A DNA stretch of 64,000 nt from Inquilinus sp042743185 (GCF_042743185.1 NZ_JBHYMS010000041.1:8466-72465); one strand, 5' to 3'; positions 19,001 through 26,555 are shown, counted from the first letter of the stretch. Numbers and translations: made by a program. Notes: generated by a model not told the origin, from the letters alone.

Positions 19001-19309
19001 AGCCGCGGCCTGGCCCCGCGCGAGGCGATCCTTGAGGCCAGCCTGCTGCGCTTCCGGCCGATCCTGATGACGACGATGGCGGCGATCTTCGGCGCCGTCC
19101 CGCTGGCGGTCGGCTTCGGCAGCGGCGCCGAGCTGCGCCAGCCGCTCGGCATCGCCATCGTCGGCGGCCTCGTGGTCAGCCAGGTGCTGACGCTCTACAC
19201 CACGCCGGTGCTGTACCTGGTGCTCGACCGCTTCCGGCACTGGGCGCGGGGCCGGTGGGCCCGGGCGTTCCCGCGCCTGGCCGGCCCGGCGCCGGGGGCA
19301 GCGGAGTGA
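16037..19309 (+). CDS. mdtC: RND multidrug efflux permease, MdtC-like, with low-complexity insertion
   Basis: 1090 residues, some 55 longer than typical MdtC. It has the RND plan, with the TM4 Asp pair in GFVVDDAIVVLENI and the TM10 Lys in GIVKKNAIMMIDFAL. The extra length is an Ala/Ser/Thr/Gly/Asn-rich stretch at about residues 772-828 in the second periplasmic loop, between YIST and TMVPLSAI, where MdtB has only a few residues. GTG start, four-base overlap with mdtB. A copy of the last coding segment occurs again at 19415-19443. Confidence 0.94.
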   Translation: MNLSAPFIARPVATTLLTLGIVLAGFFAYLKLPVSPLPQVDFPTISVSASLPGASPETVAATVASPLERHLGAIADVTQMTSRSSVGQASITLQFGLNRDIDGAARDVQAAINAARADLPAALRSNPTYRKVNPSDAPVLILALTSPTLTRGQIYDAASNVLEQRLSQIEGIGQVTLGGAALPAVRVELNPQALAKVGIGLEDVRAALAAANANSPKGSIEEAGRHFQIYANDQASKAEDYKPLVIAARNGATVRLSDIADVQDSVEDLRNAGLADGQPAVLVLLFREPGANIIDTVDRVKAELPHLRAAMPRDIEITPAADRTGTIRASLNDTQLTLVISVLLVMLVVFAFLRDPRAAIIPAVAVPVSIIGTFGAMYLLGYSLDNLSLMALTIATGFVVDDAIVVLENISRHVESGMPRRQAALRGAREVGFTVLSISISLVAVFLPILLMGGLVGRIFREFALTLSIAIGVSMAISLTTTPMLCALLLRRRPRRPESGPGPLARVMRVYGRTLGWALRHSGFVLLVLFGVVCLNIALFAIIPKGFFPQQSTGRLIGGIVADQSISFQSMQQKLAQLMDIVRADPAVESVVGFTGGGGGGRSQTNTGQVFVTLKPLSVRGVSDDDVIARLRDRLAVVPGGRLFLVSAQDIRAGGRQSNAAYQYTLQSDSSQELQEWGPKLLQALQASPVLADVNSDQQQKGIETDIVIDRDTAARLGITPQQIDNTLYDAFGQRQVSTIYSAINQYHVVMEVAPRYWQSPETLKDLYISTSGGSASGTAGTNAPASATGTGAASLAAQSAANANTNALANAGRKGTSSGAAVSTAQETMVPLSAISHVGPGNTPLSVNHQGLFAATTISFNLAPGRSLSDAAAAVQQAMVELHMPATIHGSFQGTAQVFQSSLSNEPILILAALAAVYIVLGILYESTIHPVTILSTLPSAGVGAVLALMLFDTEFSLIAMIGVILLIGIVKKNAIMMIDFALEAERSRGLAPREAILEASLLRFRPILMTTMAAIFGAVPLAVGFGSGAELRQPLGIAIVGGLVVSQVLTLYTTPVLYLVLDRFRHWARGRWARAFPRLAGPAPGAAE

Positions 19310-19318
19310 CCGCCGCCC

Positions 19319-19402
19319 TCACAGCTCCTGCGCCGTCGGGCGGAACAGGATCTCGTTGATATCGACCTCCTCCGGCTGGCCGATAGCGAAGGCCACGGCC
19401 TC
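19319..19402 (-). pseudogene. 3' remnant of a short-chain dehydrogenase (SDR) gene
   Basis: Read on the minus strand, the last 28 codons translate to EAVAFAIGQPEEVDINEILF then RPTAQEL and a TGA stop. This is the usual C-terminal ending of classical SDR oxidoreductases (A-AI-FAI-QP--VDVNE-VIRPT-Q). Nothing upstream continues the gene; it stops at a junction with an mdtC-like fragment. Evident leftover of a deletion or insertion event. Confidence 0.7.
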
Positions 19403-19404
19403 TA

Positions 19405-19456
19405 TATCGCCTCGGTGCTGTATCTGGTGCTCGACCGTTTCCGTCTGTGGCTGTAA
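19405..19456 (+). pseudogene. 3' remnant of a second RND permease gene
   Basis: The plus strand reads IASVLYLVLDRFRLWL then TAA. Bases 19415-19443 match the end of mdtC at 19208-19236 in 27 of 29 positions (GTGCTGTAYCTGGTGCTCGACCGYTTCCG). It abuts the SDR remnant head on. Either a partial duplication of mdtC or the end of a lost paralogue. Confidence 0.65.
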
Positions 19457-19479
19457 AATCTGCCCACTTCAAGGTAGAT

Positions 19480-20487
19480 TCATGAACAATGAGGCGCCAC
19501 AAAGTGAAGAATCGGACCAGACGGAATGGCTGCATAGGTTTTGTCCACGCCTCCTTCGTGCGCGGTCTCTAATGCTTTCACTACAAGGCCAAGGCACAGC
19601 CCAGCCTCATCGAGGACGGGTCCGCCACTATTGCCGGGTGCGACCGTGTTCGAAATGATGACGTGCTCGTCACCGTAATAGTTCTTTACCACCGCGTTTA
19701 CCTCCCCACCGTGTGCAAGCATGTACGGCGCATCCGCGGTCGCTATCCTCGGGTAGCCCAGGGTGATTGTACGTGACAAAACGATTGGCGCACCAATCAG
19801 GAAAATCGGGATAGGAGGTTCGCTGCATTCAACCGGCAAAAGAGCGAGGTCTAACGTGGGGTGAAGAACCCAGCTTTCGGCCAAAGACTTGTATGTCATG
19901 CCCTCAGGTTCGTTGAAATTCAGAAACGTGACCCCGTCAGAAGGGTCAACGTTATGCTTTGCCGTTATGACAACGTTTTTTTTGCCGCCAGGCAGGGTTG
20001 TGACGAAGCCAGTTCCCGTGTGTTGATCGTCACCTTTCTTCACAAACACTGCAGGAACACTTCGGCGATATTTCTGTGCCACATAACTCGGTCCGAAGAG
20101 AACGTTATCTAAAATGCGAAAGGTAAGGAACCCGGCGATCCTCTTCTTATGCCATTGGTATGAGATAAAGCTGTCGCTGCGTAAAAGGCTGGAATCAATG
20201 ACAAGTCCCCATTCTATCAATTTTCGAAGAAGAGAAGTGACAATGTTGAAGGCGGTGCCGCCCTTGCTGTCATTACATGCCATAACAAGATTCATGAAAT
20301 CTTGTCCATTGAAATGACAAAGATCGAGAATTTCTCTTTGTTTCTCGAAATTCTGTAATTTCCCGTATCTCTGGCTAATAAAGTCAATATAAGGCTGATC
20401 CTGCGAGGCTATATGCAGCAGCTTAATAACTGCCTTGACCTCTGGAGAGGGGTTGGTGGCCAGTTCGTCGATGGGTTTTACGATCAT
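19480..20487 (-). CDS. Trypsin-like serine protease domain protein in AT-rich insertion
   Basis: 335 residues from MIVKPIDELA, preceded by AGGAG eight bases upstream; the frame is open further but without a ribosome site. Residues 1-110 are a helical N-terminal region not recognised; residues 140-335 are a chymotrypsin-fold protease with the triad His178 (VITAKHNV), Asp213 (TLDLALLP) and Ser287 (APGNSGGPV). No signal peptide, so probably cytosolic. G+C is far below the neighbours and codon use includes many A/T-ending codons, indicating recent acquisition. A stand-alone, non-secreted trypsin domain with a helical adaptor resembles proteases of conflict or defence modules, but that role is inference. 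Confidence 0.8.
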   Translation of the reverse strand: MIVKPIDELATNPSPEVKAVIKLLHIASQDQPYIDFISQRYGKLQNFEKQREILDLCHFNGQDFMNLVMACNDSKGGTAFNIVTSLLRKLIEWGLVIDSSLLRSDSFISYQWHKKRIAGFLTFRILDNVLFGPSYVAQKYRRSVPAVFVKKGDDQHTGTGFVTTLPGGKKNVVITAKHNVDPSDGVTFLNFNEPEGMTYKSLAESWVLHPTLDLALLPVECSEPPIPIFLIGAPIVLSRTITLGYPRIATADAPYMLAHGGEVNAVVKNYYGDEHVIISNTVAPGNSGGPVLDEAGLCLGLVVKALETAHEGGVDKTYAAIPSGPILHFVAPHCS

Positions 20488-20782
20488 TTTCAGATCTCCT
20501 GGTGAAATGTACTTTGAACGTGAAATTGTTCCTGGGGAAATGCAGGCCCAGCCCGCGGCGAGCGTCCGATTCTCAAAACGCATGGTTTTCGTGACGCTCA
20601 CCAAGCGCGTCGCTGTCGGTCCGCGGCTACCGAAATCCGAATGACGCTACCCACCGACAAACTGACTGTCAGGTCTAGCGTTAGATAGTATTTGCTTTGG
20701 AGAGCAAGTGCGATGGCCGCGAACCGCCCGTTGGAAGAAGCATCCCGAGGTTGCTTTTGGCCCAGCGTGCGGTGGTCTGTCC
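20488..20782. other. AT-rich gap upstream of protease gene
   Basis: No gene seen. The first ~200 bp share the low G+C of the protease gene; composition returns to that of the chromosome near 20700. It contains the protease ribosome site and likely promoter. No clear terminal inverted repeats, integrase or tRNA attachment site mark the borders of the insertion. Confidence 0.5.
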
Positions 20783-21925
20783 TCACGGCAGGTCGACGAT
20801 CTCGACCCAGTTCGCGTCGCGGCCCACCGGGTACCGGCCCACCGGCGTCAGGGCGCCGCTCGCCTTGTCGATCCGGTAGACCGACAGCCGGTCCGACTTC
20901 TCCCCCGACGCGACGAGCCAGGTTCCGCTGGCATCGATCCGGACGCCGCGCGGCTGCGTCTCCGTCGGGGTGTTGCCGACATAGGCGGGCTTGCCGGTGG
21001 CGGGGTCGACCGAGAGCAGGGCGATCCGGCTGGTCGTCCGCTCGGTGGCGTAGAGGAACCGGCCGTCGGGCGTGGGCTGGAGGTCCGCGGCCCAGATCCT
21101 CGACTTGCCGTCATTGGCGGCCGGCGTCCCCGGCGGGAGGCCCGGCACCAGCCCGGCCTCCGGCGGCACCGTGCCGGTGCTGTCGAGCAGGGTCAGGGTT
21201 CCCTTGTCCCGGTCGACCGCGAAATGCAGGACGTTGCCGGACAGCTCGGACAGCACGTAGAGATGCCTGTCGTCCGATGAGAGGACCGGATGGCGCGGGC
21301 CGTTGCCGGCCGCCACCTTGACGACCGGCGGATCGTTCGGCGTCAGCTTGCCGGTCGTGGCGTCGAACCGGAACTGGACGATCTGGTCGCTGCCGAGATT
21401 GGTCGCGTAGACGAAGCGGTTGGTCCGGTCGGCGCGGATCGCATGGGCGTTCTTGCCGGTCGGGATCACCTGACTCGCCTCCGCCTTCACCAGCCCGTCC
21501 GCATCGATCGGGCTCGCCGCCACCTTGTCGCCGCCATAGGAGGCGGTGAACAGGACGCGGCCGGTGGCGTCGGTCGAGACATAGGCCATGCTGTCGGGCA
21601 GCGGCGCGGTCGCCTCCTGCCGCAGCGCGCCGGTCGCGGGATCGATGGCGTAGGTCAGCACCGTGAAAGGCTCCGACCGGACCACGGCATAGAGGTGCCG
21701 CCTGTCCGGGCTGACCGTCATCGGCATCACCTTCGGCCCGGCCGGGGTCTTGCCGAGCGGCGTCAGTGCGCCGGTCGCCTGGTCCAGGGCGTAGCCGTCG
21801 ATGTTCCCGTCATCGGCATTGGAGACGTAGACGAAGCTCCTGGCGGCCGCCGGCGCCGCCCCGAATCCAGTGAGCGATGACGCCATGACGAACACTCCTG
21901 CCAGCACCCGCAACGCACTGTGCAT
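20783..21925 (-). CDS. Secreted lactonase-family beta-propeller protein
   Basis: 380 residues from the ATG with GGGAGG upstream. Signal peptide at residues 1-29 (VLAGVFVMASSLTGFGAAPAAA). The mature part is made of repeated units of the type FVYVSNADDGNIDGYALDQATGALTPLG, the seven-bladed propeller of the 6-phosphogluconolactonase/YbhE (lactonase) family. Members in this family hydrolyse sugar lactones, but a periplasmic copy may act on another substrate. It stands alone, divergent from nothing obvious and downstream of the Ldh gene on the same strand. Confidence 0.88.
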   Translation of the reverse strand: MHSALRVLAGVFVMASSLTGFGAAPAAARSFVYVSNADDGNIDGYALDQATGALTPLGKTPAGPKVMPMTVSPDRRHLYAVVRSEPFTVLTYAIDPATGALRQEATAPLPDSMAYVSTDATGRVLFTASYGGDKVAASPIDADGLVKAEASQVIPTGKNAHAIRADRTNRFVYATNLGSDQIVQFRFDATTGKLTPNDPPVVKVAAGNGPRHPVLSSDDRHLYVLSELSGNVLHFAVDRDKGTLTLLDSTGTVPPEAGLVPGLPPGTPAANDGKSRIWAADLQPTPDGRFLYATERTTSRIALLSVDPATGKPAYVGNTPTETQPRGVRIDASGTWLVASGEKSDRLSVYRIDKASGALTPVGRYPVGRDANWVEIVDLP

Positions 21926-22056
21926 GATCCCTCCCTGAAAGGCGACGGGCACCTCGGTGCCTCTATTCCCCCCTCGGCAGGGTCTTACGGCCTCGCCCCG
22001 CCGTCCAAGCCGAAACGGGTATCGATCGATGCGGCCGGCGCATCGGTCCGGGCCGG

Positions 22057-23112
22057 CTAGGCCGGCAGCATCGCCTCGATCCCGGCATCCGACAGGCCGA
22101 CGGATCGGGCGGCCGCGAGGATGTCGCCCCAGGTCGCGTCGTCGACCGGGATCCCTTCGGCGGCGCGGCGCCGGCGGGTCGCCGCCTCGACCTCGCCCGG
22201 CAGCAGCACCGGCGCCGCCGGGTCGGCCGGCGGCGATCCCTTCACCCAGCCGCAGAACCGCAGGATCTCCGCCGTATAGGCCGCCCGGTCCGGCAGCCGG
22301 GTCACGTCGATCGCGATGCTGGTCATGGTGTTCTCCAGCACCGTGACGCCGGGCGCGGTGCAGCCGCCGCCCGACAGCGCGCCGGACAGGATGTCGGTCA
22401 GGATGTTCAGGCCGGCGCCGCGGTGCCCGCCGAAGGGCAGGATCGCGCCGCCGGCGTAGAAATCGGCCGGATCGGTGGTCGGCCGCCCGGCCTTGTCGAC
22501 GATGATGCCCGGCGCCACCGCCTCGCCCTTGTTCCTCGCCACCAGCAGCTTGCCCTCGGCGGTCATGGCGGTGGTGATGTCGAGCAGGATCGGGTCGCGG
22601 CCCTCCACCGGCACGCAGATCGCCATCGGGCTCGGCGACAGCCGCCGATCGCTGCCGCCGAACGGCGTCACCATCAGCCCGAGGCCGGTGGTGTTGAGGA
22701 AGTGCAGCGAGACCAGGCCGTGCCCGGCCAGCCGCTCCGCCCAGTCGCCCAGCCGGCCGAGATGCCCGGACCGGCGGATCGTGGCCAGCGCGATGCCATG
22801 TGCCCTGGCGCGCTCGGCCAGCAGGTCCATCGCCTGCTCGCCGATGCTCTGGCCGAAGCCGGACTGCCCGTCGACGACCAGCAGGCTGCCGCCGTCGAAC
22901 ACCAGCTCGGCGCTGCGGCCGGCGAAGACCGTGCCGGCGCGCAGGAAGTCGACATAGCGCCTGGTGCGCACCACGCCGTGCGAGTCATGGCCGCAGAGAT
23001 TGCTGTCGACGAGGTGGCGGGCGATGCGCCCCGCCTCGTCCGCGGCGCAGCCGCCGGCGGCGAAGATCCGCTCCACGACGCCCGTCAGGGGCCCGGCCCC
23101 GATCAGCCGCAT
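22057..23112 (-). CDS. Malate/L-lactate/ureidoglycolate dehydrogenase-family oxidoreductase (Ldh family)
   Basis: 351 residues from the ATG with GGGGAGGACATC before it. The family has a non-Rossmann NAD(P) fold. Visible are NLCGHDSHGVVRTRRYVDFL, with the conserved catalytic His region, SGHLGRLGDWAERL and the NTTG/PFGG stretches. Enzymes of this family oxidise 2-hydroxy acids (malate, lactate, ureidoglycolate, sulfolactate) with NAD(P). It is divergent from an RraA/HMG-aldolase-type gene, suggesting both serve one 2-hydroxy or 2-oxo acid catabolic step. Exact substrate not decided. Confidence 0.9.
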   Translation of the reverse strand: MRLIGAGPLTGVVERIFAAGGCAADEAGRIARHLVDSNLCGHDSHGVVRTRRYVDFLRAGTVFAGRSAELVFDGGSLLVVDGQSGFGQSIGEQAMDLLAERARAHGIALATIRRSGHLGRLGDWAERLAGHGLVSLHFLNTTGLGLMVTPFGGSDRRLSPSPMAICVPVEGRDPILLDITTAMTAEGKLLVARNKGEAVAPGIIVDKAGRPTTDPADFYAGGAILPFGGHRGAGLNILTDILSGALSGGGCTAPGVTVLENTMTSIAIDVTRLPDRAAYTAEILRFCGWVKGSPPADPAAPVLLPGEVEAATRRRRAAEGIPVDDATWGDILAAARSVGLSDAGIEAMLPA

Positions 23113-23200
23113 GATGTCCTCCCCGTGCTGTTGCCTTGCCTTTGCCGGGCAGTATAGCGTTCGCCGGGGTCGATGGACCCGTCGCCGAAAGGGGTGCGCC

Positions 23201-23884
23201 ATGATCGACGATCCGCCGCTGCTGACGATCCGCCACCGCTTCGCCCGGCCGGACCCGGCGCTGGTCGAGGCCCTGCGGGGCATCCAGACCGGCTTCGCCG
23301 TCGACGCCATGGACGGCTCGGGCGCGCTACACCACCGGATCAAGCCGGTCGATCCCGCCGGCTTCGTCGGCGTCGCGGTGACCTGCGACTGCGGCCCGGC
23401 CGACAACTTGGCGGTGTTCGCCGCGCTCGACATCGCCGGGCCGGGCGACGTGCTGGTCTGCGCCGCCGGCGGCTATGAGGGCACGGCGGTGATCGGCGAC
23501 CTGGTCGCCGGCATGGCCCGGAACAAGGGGGCCGTCGCGGTGGTCACCGACGGGCTGGTGCGCGACCTGGCCGGGCTGCGCCAGGTCGGGCTGCCGGTGT
23601 TCGCGGCCGGCGTCACCCCGAACTCGCCGGCGCGGCAGGGGCCGGGCACGGCCGGGCTGCCGGTCGTGATCGGCGGGGTGCGGGTCGATTCCGGGGACGT
23701 CCTGGTCGGCGACCTCGACGGCGTGGTGGTGATCCCGCGCGAGCGCCTGGCCGCGGTGGTCGACCGCCTGGCCGCGATCCGGCAGAACGAGGCGGCACTC
23801 GACGCCGCGGTCCGCGGCGGGCTGGCCATGCCGGATTTCGCCCGCCGCCTCCTGGATTCCGACCGGGTCCGCTCGGTCGACTGA
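23201..23884 (+). CDS. RraA-family protein / 4-hydroxy-4-methyl-2-oxoglutarate aldolase-like
   Basis: 227 residues; ATG 23201 chosen because the frame upstream lies in the divergent gene. The core GDVLVCAAGGYEGTAVIGDLVAGMARNKGAVAVVTDGLVRDL carries the family's G-x-x-A-GD and DG-VRD metal/substrate residues. The family includes HMG/CHA aldolases and oxaloacetate decarboxylases as well as the RNase E regulator RraA; alphaproteobacterial members beside dehydrogenases are usually metabolic. An 88-bp gap with the Ldh gene holds both promoters. Confidence 0.88.
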   Translation: MIDDPPLLTIRHRFARPDPALVEALRGIQTGFAVDAMDGSGALHHRIKPVDPAGFVGVAVTCDCGPADNLAVFAALDIAGPGDVLVCAAGGYEGTAVIGDLVAGMARNKGAVAVVTDGLVRDLAGLRQVGLPVFAAGVTPNSPARQGPGTAGLPVVIGGVRVDSGDVLVGDLDGVVVIPRERLAAVVDRLAAIRQNEAALDAAVRGGLAMPDFARRLLDSDRVRSVD

Positions 23885-23899
23885 ACCGGCGGCCCGGCC

Positions 23900-23925
23900 T
23901 CACAGCTCGGCCGGCCGAAACAGGG
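23900..23925 (-). pseudogene. Possible tiny SDR 3' remnant
   Basis: The minus strand reads LFRPAEL then TGA, close to the ILFRPTAQEL stop ending of the SDR remnant at 19319-19402, minus a few residues. It is only about 26 bp, so chance similarity is possible. It lies just past the DUF2255 stop. Confidence 0.3.
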
Positions 23926-23926
23926 T

Positions 23927-24307
23927 TCAGGATCCGGCCTCGCGCGGCACGATCCTGACGGTGGCCGAACGGGCGCGGGCGCCGGTCATCGCGGCGAGAT
24001 AGGGGCTGCCGCCGTATTTCGCCCGGTAGGCGTCGTCGATCCGATCCTGGATCGGGCCGTCGACCGGTTCGAAGGCGACGTCCCGGGTCAGGCCGGCGGC
24101 GGTGATCCGCCCGGCCTTCTGCCGCAGCGCCGCCTGGTGCCAGCGAGAGGCCCGGCCGTTGTAGGCGCGGACATACAGATCGTCCTCGACCGCGACGGAC
24201 CAGATCCAGGTCGGGGTGCCGGGGGTCCGGCCATCCTCGCGGAACGGCGCGATGTGCAGGTCGTCGGCCGCCGCGATCCGGCGCAGCTCGTCGGTGGGCC
24301 ATGTCAT
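23927..24307 (-). CDS. DUF2255-family protein
   Basis: 126 residues. The pattern RTPGTPTWIWSVAVEDDLYVRAYNGRASRWHQAALRQKAGRI is that of small split-barrel DUF2255 proteins, distantly related to flavin-binding PNPOx folds; no biochemical role is established. It is divergent from the LysR gene at 24422 with a 114-bp gap, so LysR regulation is likely. Single domain, no signal peptide. Confidence 0.82.
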   Translation of the reverse strand: MTWPTDELRRIAAADDLHIAPFREDGRTPGTPTWIWSVAVEDDLYVRAYNGRASRWHQAALRQKAGRITAAGLTRDVAFEPVDGPIQDRIDDAYRAKYGGSPYLAAMTGARARSATVRIVPREAGS

Positions 24308-24393
24308 GGCGGTGCCCGCTTGCGATGTCCCGGCGGTTGCCGTCGAGACCTGGAATGTAGGGCGTCGATTTTCCGGGGTCAGTCGCTATAATC

Positions 24394-24410
24394 CGCATGA
24401 ACCTATAAGC
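24394..24410. promoter_or_regulatory. Motif shared with CMD operon promoter (candidate LysR site, copy 1)
   Basis: CGCATGAACCTATAAGC lies just ahead of the LysR start and matches the sequence at 26556-26572 in 14 of 17 bases. It overlaps a TATAAT-bearing, AT-rich stretch flanked by TATA on both sides. Likely operator for the product of the gene at 24422. Confidence 0.5.
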
Positions 24411-24421
24411 AGGGATGATAA

Positions 24422-25315
24422 ATGCAGCGCGGCAACCTGGACGACCTCGTGGCCCTGGTGGCCGTCGCCCGGGAGCGGAGCTTCACCAAGGCGGCGGCGA
24501 AGCTGGCCGTGTCGCAATCGGCGCTCAGCCAGACGATCCGCCAGCTCGAGACCCGGCTCGGCATCCGGCTCCTGACCCGGACCACGCGCAGCGTCGGGCT
24601 GACCGAGGCGGGCGAACGCCTGCTGCGCACCGTGGCGCCGCGGCTGGAGGAGATCGAGGCCGAGCTGGCGGCCGTCAGCGAGCTCGGGGAGAAGCCGTCC
24701 GGCACCATCCGGATCACGGCCGGCGACCATGCGATCCGGTCGATCCTGTGGCCGAAGCTGGAGACGTTCCTGCCGCGCTATCCCGAGATCAGGGTCGAGC
24801 TCGCCATCGACTACGAGCTGACCGACATCGTCGCCCAGCGCTACGACGCGGGCGTGCGCCTGGGCGAGCAGGTGGCCCGGGACATGATCGCGGTCCGCAT
24901 CGGGCCGGACATCCGCTTCGCCGTGGTCGGCGCGGCATTCTATCTCGCCGGGCGGCCGCGGCCGCAGACACCGCAGGACCTGGTCGCCCATCGCTGCATC
25001 AATCTGCGCCTGCCGACTTATGGCGGGCTCTATGCCTGGGAGTTCGAGAGGGACGGGCGCGAGGTGAAGGTGCGGGTGGAAGGCCAGCTGGTTTTCAACG
25101 GCATCTTCGAGGTGCTGGAGGCCGCCCTGGCCGGCTTCGGCCTGGCCTATGTGCCGGAAGACCTGGCGCAACCCCACCTCGCCGGGGGGCGCCTCGAGCA
25201 GGTGCTCGAAGGCTGGTCCCCGCCCTGGTCCGGCTACCACCTCTACTATCCGAGCCGGCGCCAGTCCTCCGCGGCCTTCGCCCTGCTGGTGGACGCGCTG
25301 CGCCACCGGGGCTGA
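24422..25315 (+). CDS. LysR-family transcriptional regulator (DUF2255/CMD neighbourhood)
   Basis: 297 residues. HTH at residues 4-62 (LDDLVALVAVARERSFTKAAAKLAVSQSALSQTIRQLE), linker TRTTRSVGLTEAG, effector domain to the end. Divergent from the DUF2255 gene and convergent with the two-gene monooxygenase/decarboxylase operon. A sequence word in its promoter recurs upstream of that operon, so it probably controls both. Confidence 0.93.
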   Translation: MQRGNLDDLVALVAVARERSFTKAAAKLAVSQSALSQTIRQLETRLGIRLLTRTTRSVGLTEAGERLLRTVAPRLEEIEAELAAVSELGEKPSGTIRITAGDHAIRSILWPKLETFLPRYPEIRVELAIDYELTDIVAQRYDAGVRLGEQVARDMIAVRIGPDIRFAVVGAAFYLAGRPRPQTPQDLVAHRCINLRLPTYGGLYAWEFERDGREVKVRVEGQLVFNGIFEVLEAALAGFGLAYVPEDLAQPHLAGGRLEQVLEGWSPPWSGYHLYYPSRRQSSAAFALLVDALRHRG

Positions 25316-25332
25316 GGCCGGGGCTGCGGCCC

Positions 25333-25716
25333 TCACTTCCCCTTCGCGCCGAGAACAATGGGAACGGCGTCGAGCAGCCGGCGGGACCGGACCATGGTCT
25401 CCGTCTCGGCCCGGAATTTCTGGAAGTGCGGGGTCTGCAGATGGGTCCGATAGGCGGTCTCGTCGGAATAGATCTCGAAGACCCTGACCCGGGCCGGATC
25501 GTCCTTTTCGAACACGGCGTGGAGGGCCAGGACGCCTGGCTCGACGCGAATGGCGGTCTCGATCCCCTCCCGGATCGCGGCGCTGAATTCCGCAACCCGG
25601 GCCGGATCGATCTCCAGCTCCGCCAGGCGGACATACGGCTGCTGCATCGGCTGGGCTGACGCGCCGCCGGACGACAGCGTGAGCAGCGAGGCGGCGAGAA
25701 CCGTCCTGGCGTTCAT
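25333..25716 (-). CDS. Exported antibiotic-biosynthesis-monooxygenase-fold (quinol monooxygenase-like) protein
   Basis: 127 residues with a signal peptide at 1-21 (VLAASLLTLSSGGASA). The mature part is a ferredoxin-like ABM domain: YVRLAELEIDPARVAEFSAAIREGIETAIRVEPGVLALHAVFEKDDPARVRVFEIYSDETAYRTHLQTPHF. ABM proteins without cofactor oxidise quinols or act as dimeric scaffolds. Its ATG overlaps the stop of the decarboxylase gene, so the two are coupled. Periplasmic location is unusual for the family. Confidence 0.87.
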   Translation of the reverse strand: MNARTVLAASLLTLSSGGASAQPMQQPYVRLAELEIDPARVAEFSAAIREGIETAIRVEPGVLALHAVFEKDDPARVRVFEIYSDETAYRTHLQTPHFQKFRAETETMVRSRRLLDAVPIVLGAKGK

Positions 25717-26477
25717 GGCTGCTGCTTCGGGCGCTTCTCGAACACGTCCTTCGCCACCGGCAGGGCCGAGAAGACGTTCGGCCAGCCGGCATAGAAGGCC
25801 AGCTGCGTCAGCGCCTCCGCGGCCTGCGGCTGGGTCAGGCCGTTGTCCATGGCCCGGTTCAGGTGATAGGGGATCTGGGCGACCTGGCCGGATGCGACCA
25901 GCGCGCCGACCGTCACCAGGCTGCGGTCGCGCGGCGCCAGGTCGGGGCGCAGCCACAGGTCCCGGAACAGCACATCCGTCGTGTACCGCACCACCCCGGG
26001 GGCGACCGAGCCGAACTGCTCCCCGACGCGCGCCGCGCGCCGCGCCTCTGCCGTCTCGTCCAGCGGCAGCAGCGCGGGCGAGGCTGCGGGCAGCTGGTCG
26101 CCGCCGATCCCGCGCGCGGCGAAGACATCCCTGGCGGCGGCCGCCGCCGCCATCGCATTGCCCCAGCCGGAATAGAAGGCGAGATGGGTGATGATTTCGG
26201 AGACCTCGTGTGGCGTCACGCCGCTGTCGAGCGCGAGGCCGAGATAGACGGGCAGTGCCGCGGCCTGGTTGCGCGCGATCAAGGCGGCGAGGGTGACGAT
26301 GCTGCGGTCCCGCGCCGACAGGCCCGGCCGCTTCCAGACGCCGCCCAGCAGCGTCTCCTCCGTGTATCGCTCCAGGGCGGGGGCGACCATGCGCAGATCC
26401 TCCTGTGACGACTCCGCCTGCGCCGCCGGGGCGGTCGTCAGGGACAGGGCGGCGATGGCGGCGGCAAGGGACTTCAT
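25713..26477 (-). CDS. Exported tandem carboxymuconolactone decarboxylase-family protein
   Basis: 254 residues: signal peptide 1-21 (AAAIAALSLTTAPAAQA), then two CMD domains (about 30-120 and 150-245), each with the ARDRSIVTLAALIA helix and SEIITHLAFYSGWGNAM or AEALTQLAFYAGWPNVF. Neither repeat has the CxxC of AhpD, so a peroxidase role is unlikely. Together with the ABM protein this suggests a periplasmic pathway on a quinone or aromatic lactone. Operon start; promoter region has a motif in common with the LysR gene. Confidence 0.88.
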   Translation of the reverse strand: MKSLAAAIAALSLTTAPAAQAESSQEDLRMVAPALERYTEETLLGGVWKRPGLSARDRSIVTLAALIARNQAAALPVYLGLALDSGVTPHEVSEIITHLAFYSGWGNAMAAAAAARDVFAARGIGGDQLPAASPALLPLDETAEARRAARVGEQFGSVAPGVVRYTTDVLFRDLWLRPDLAPRDRSLVTVGALVASGQVAQIPYHLNRAMDNGLTQPQAAEALTQLAFYAGWPNVFSALPVAKDVFEKRPKQQP

Positions 26478-26555
26478 CGGGGCACGCCTGTCGGGACGTT
26501 GAAGAGCATGCGCTGATATGGAAGCCGCCGCGGGGTGCGATTAGCCCGCGGAATG

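Noticed and set aside
15965..19240. 1091-codon open frame antisense to mdtC, and similar long antisense frames (for example 46998-50198, 12501-14669, 59373-61922)
   Set aside because: Gln/Arg/Asp/His-rich nonsense composition typical of shadow frames in very high G+C DNA; the opposite strand carries well-recognised families.
20692..21880. Several plus-strand ORFs over the lactonase gene
   Set aside because: Shadow frames; the minus strand has a signal peptide and propeller repeats.
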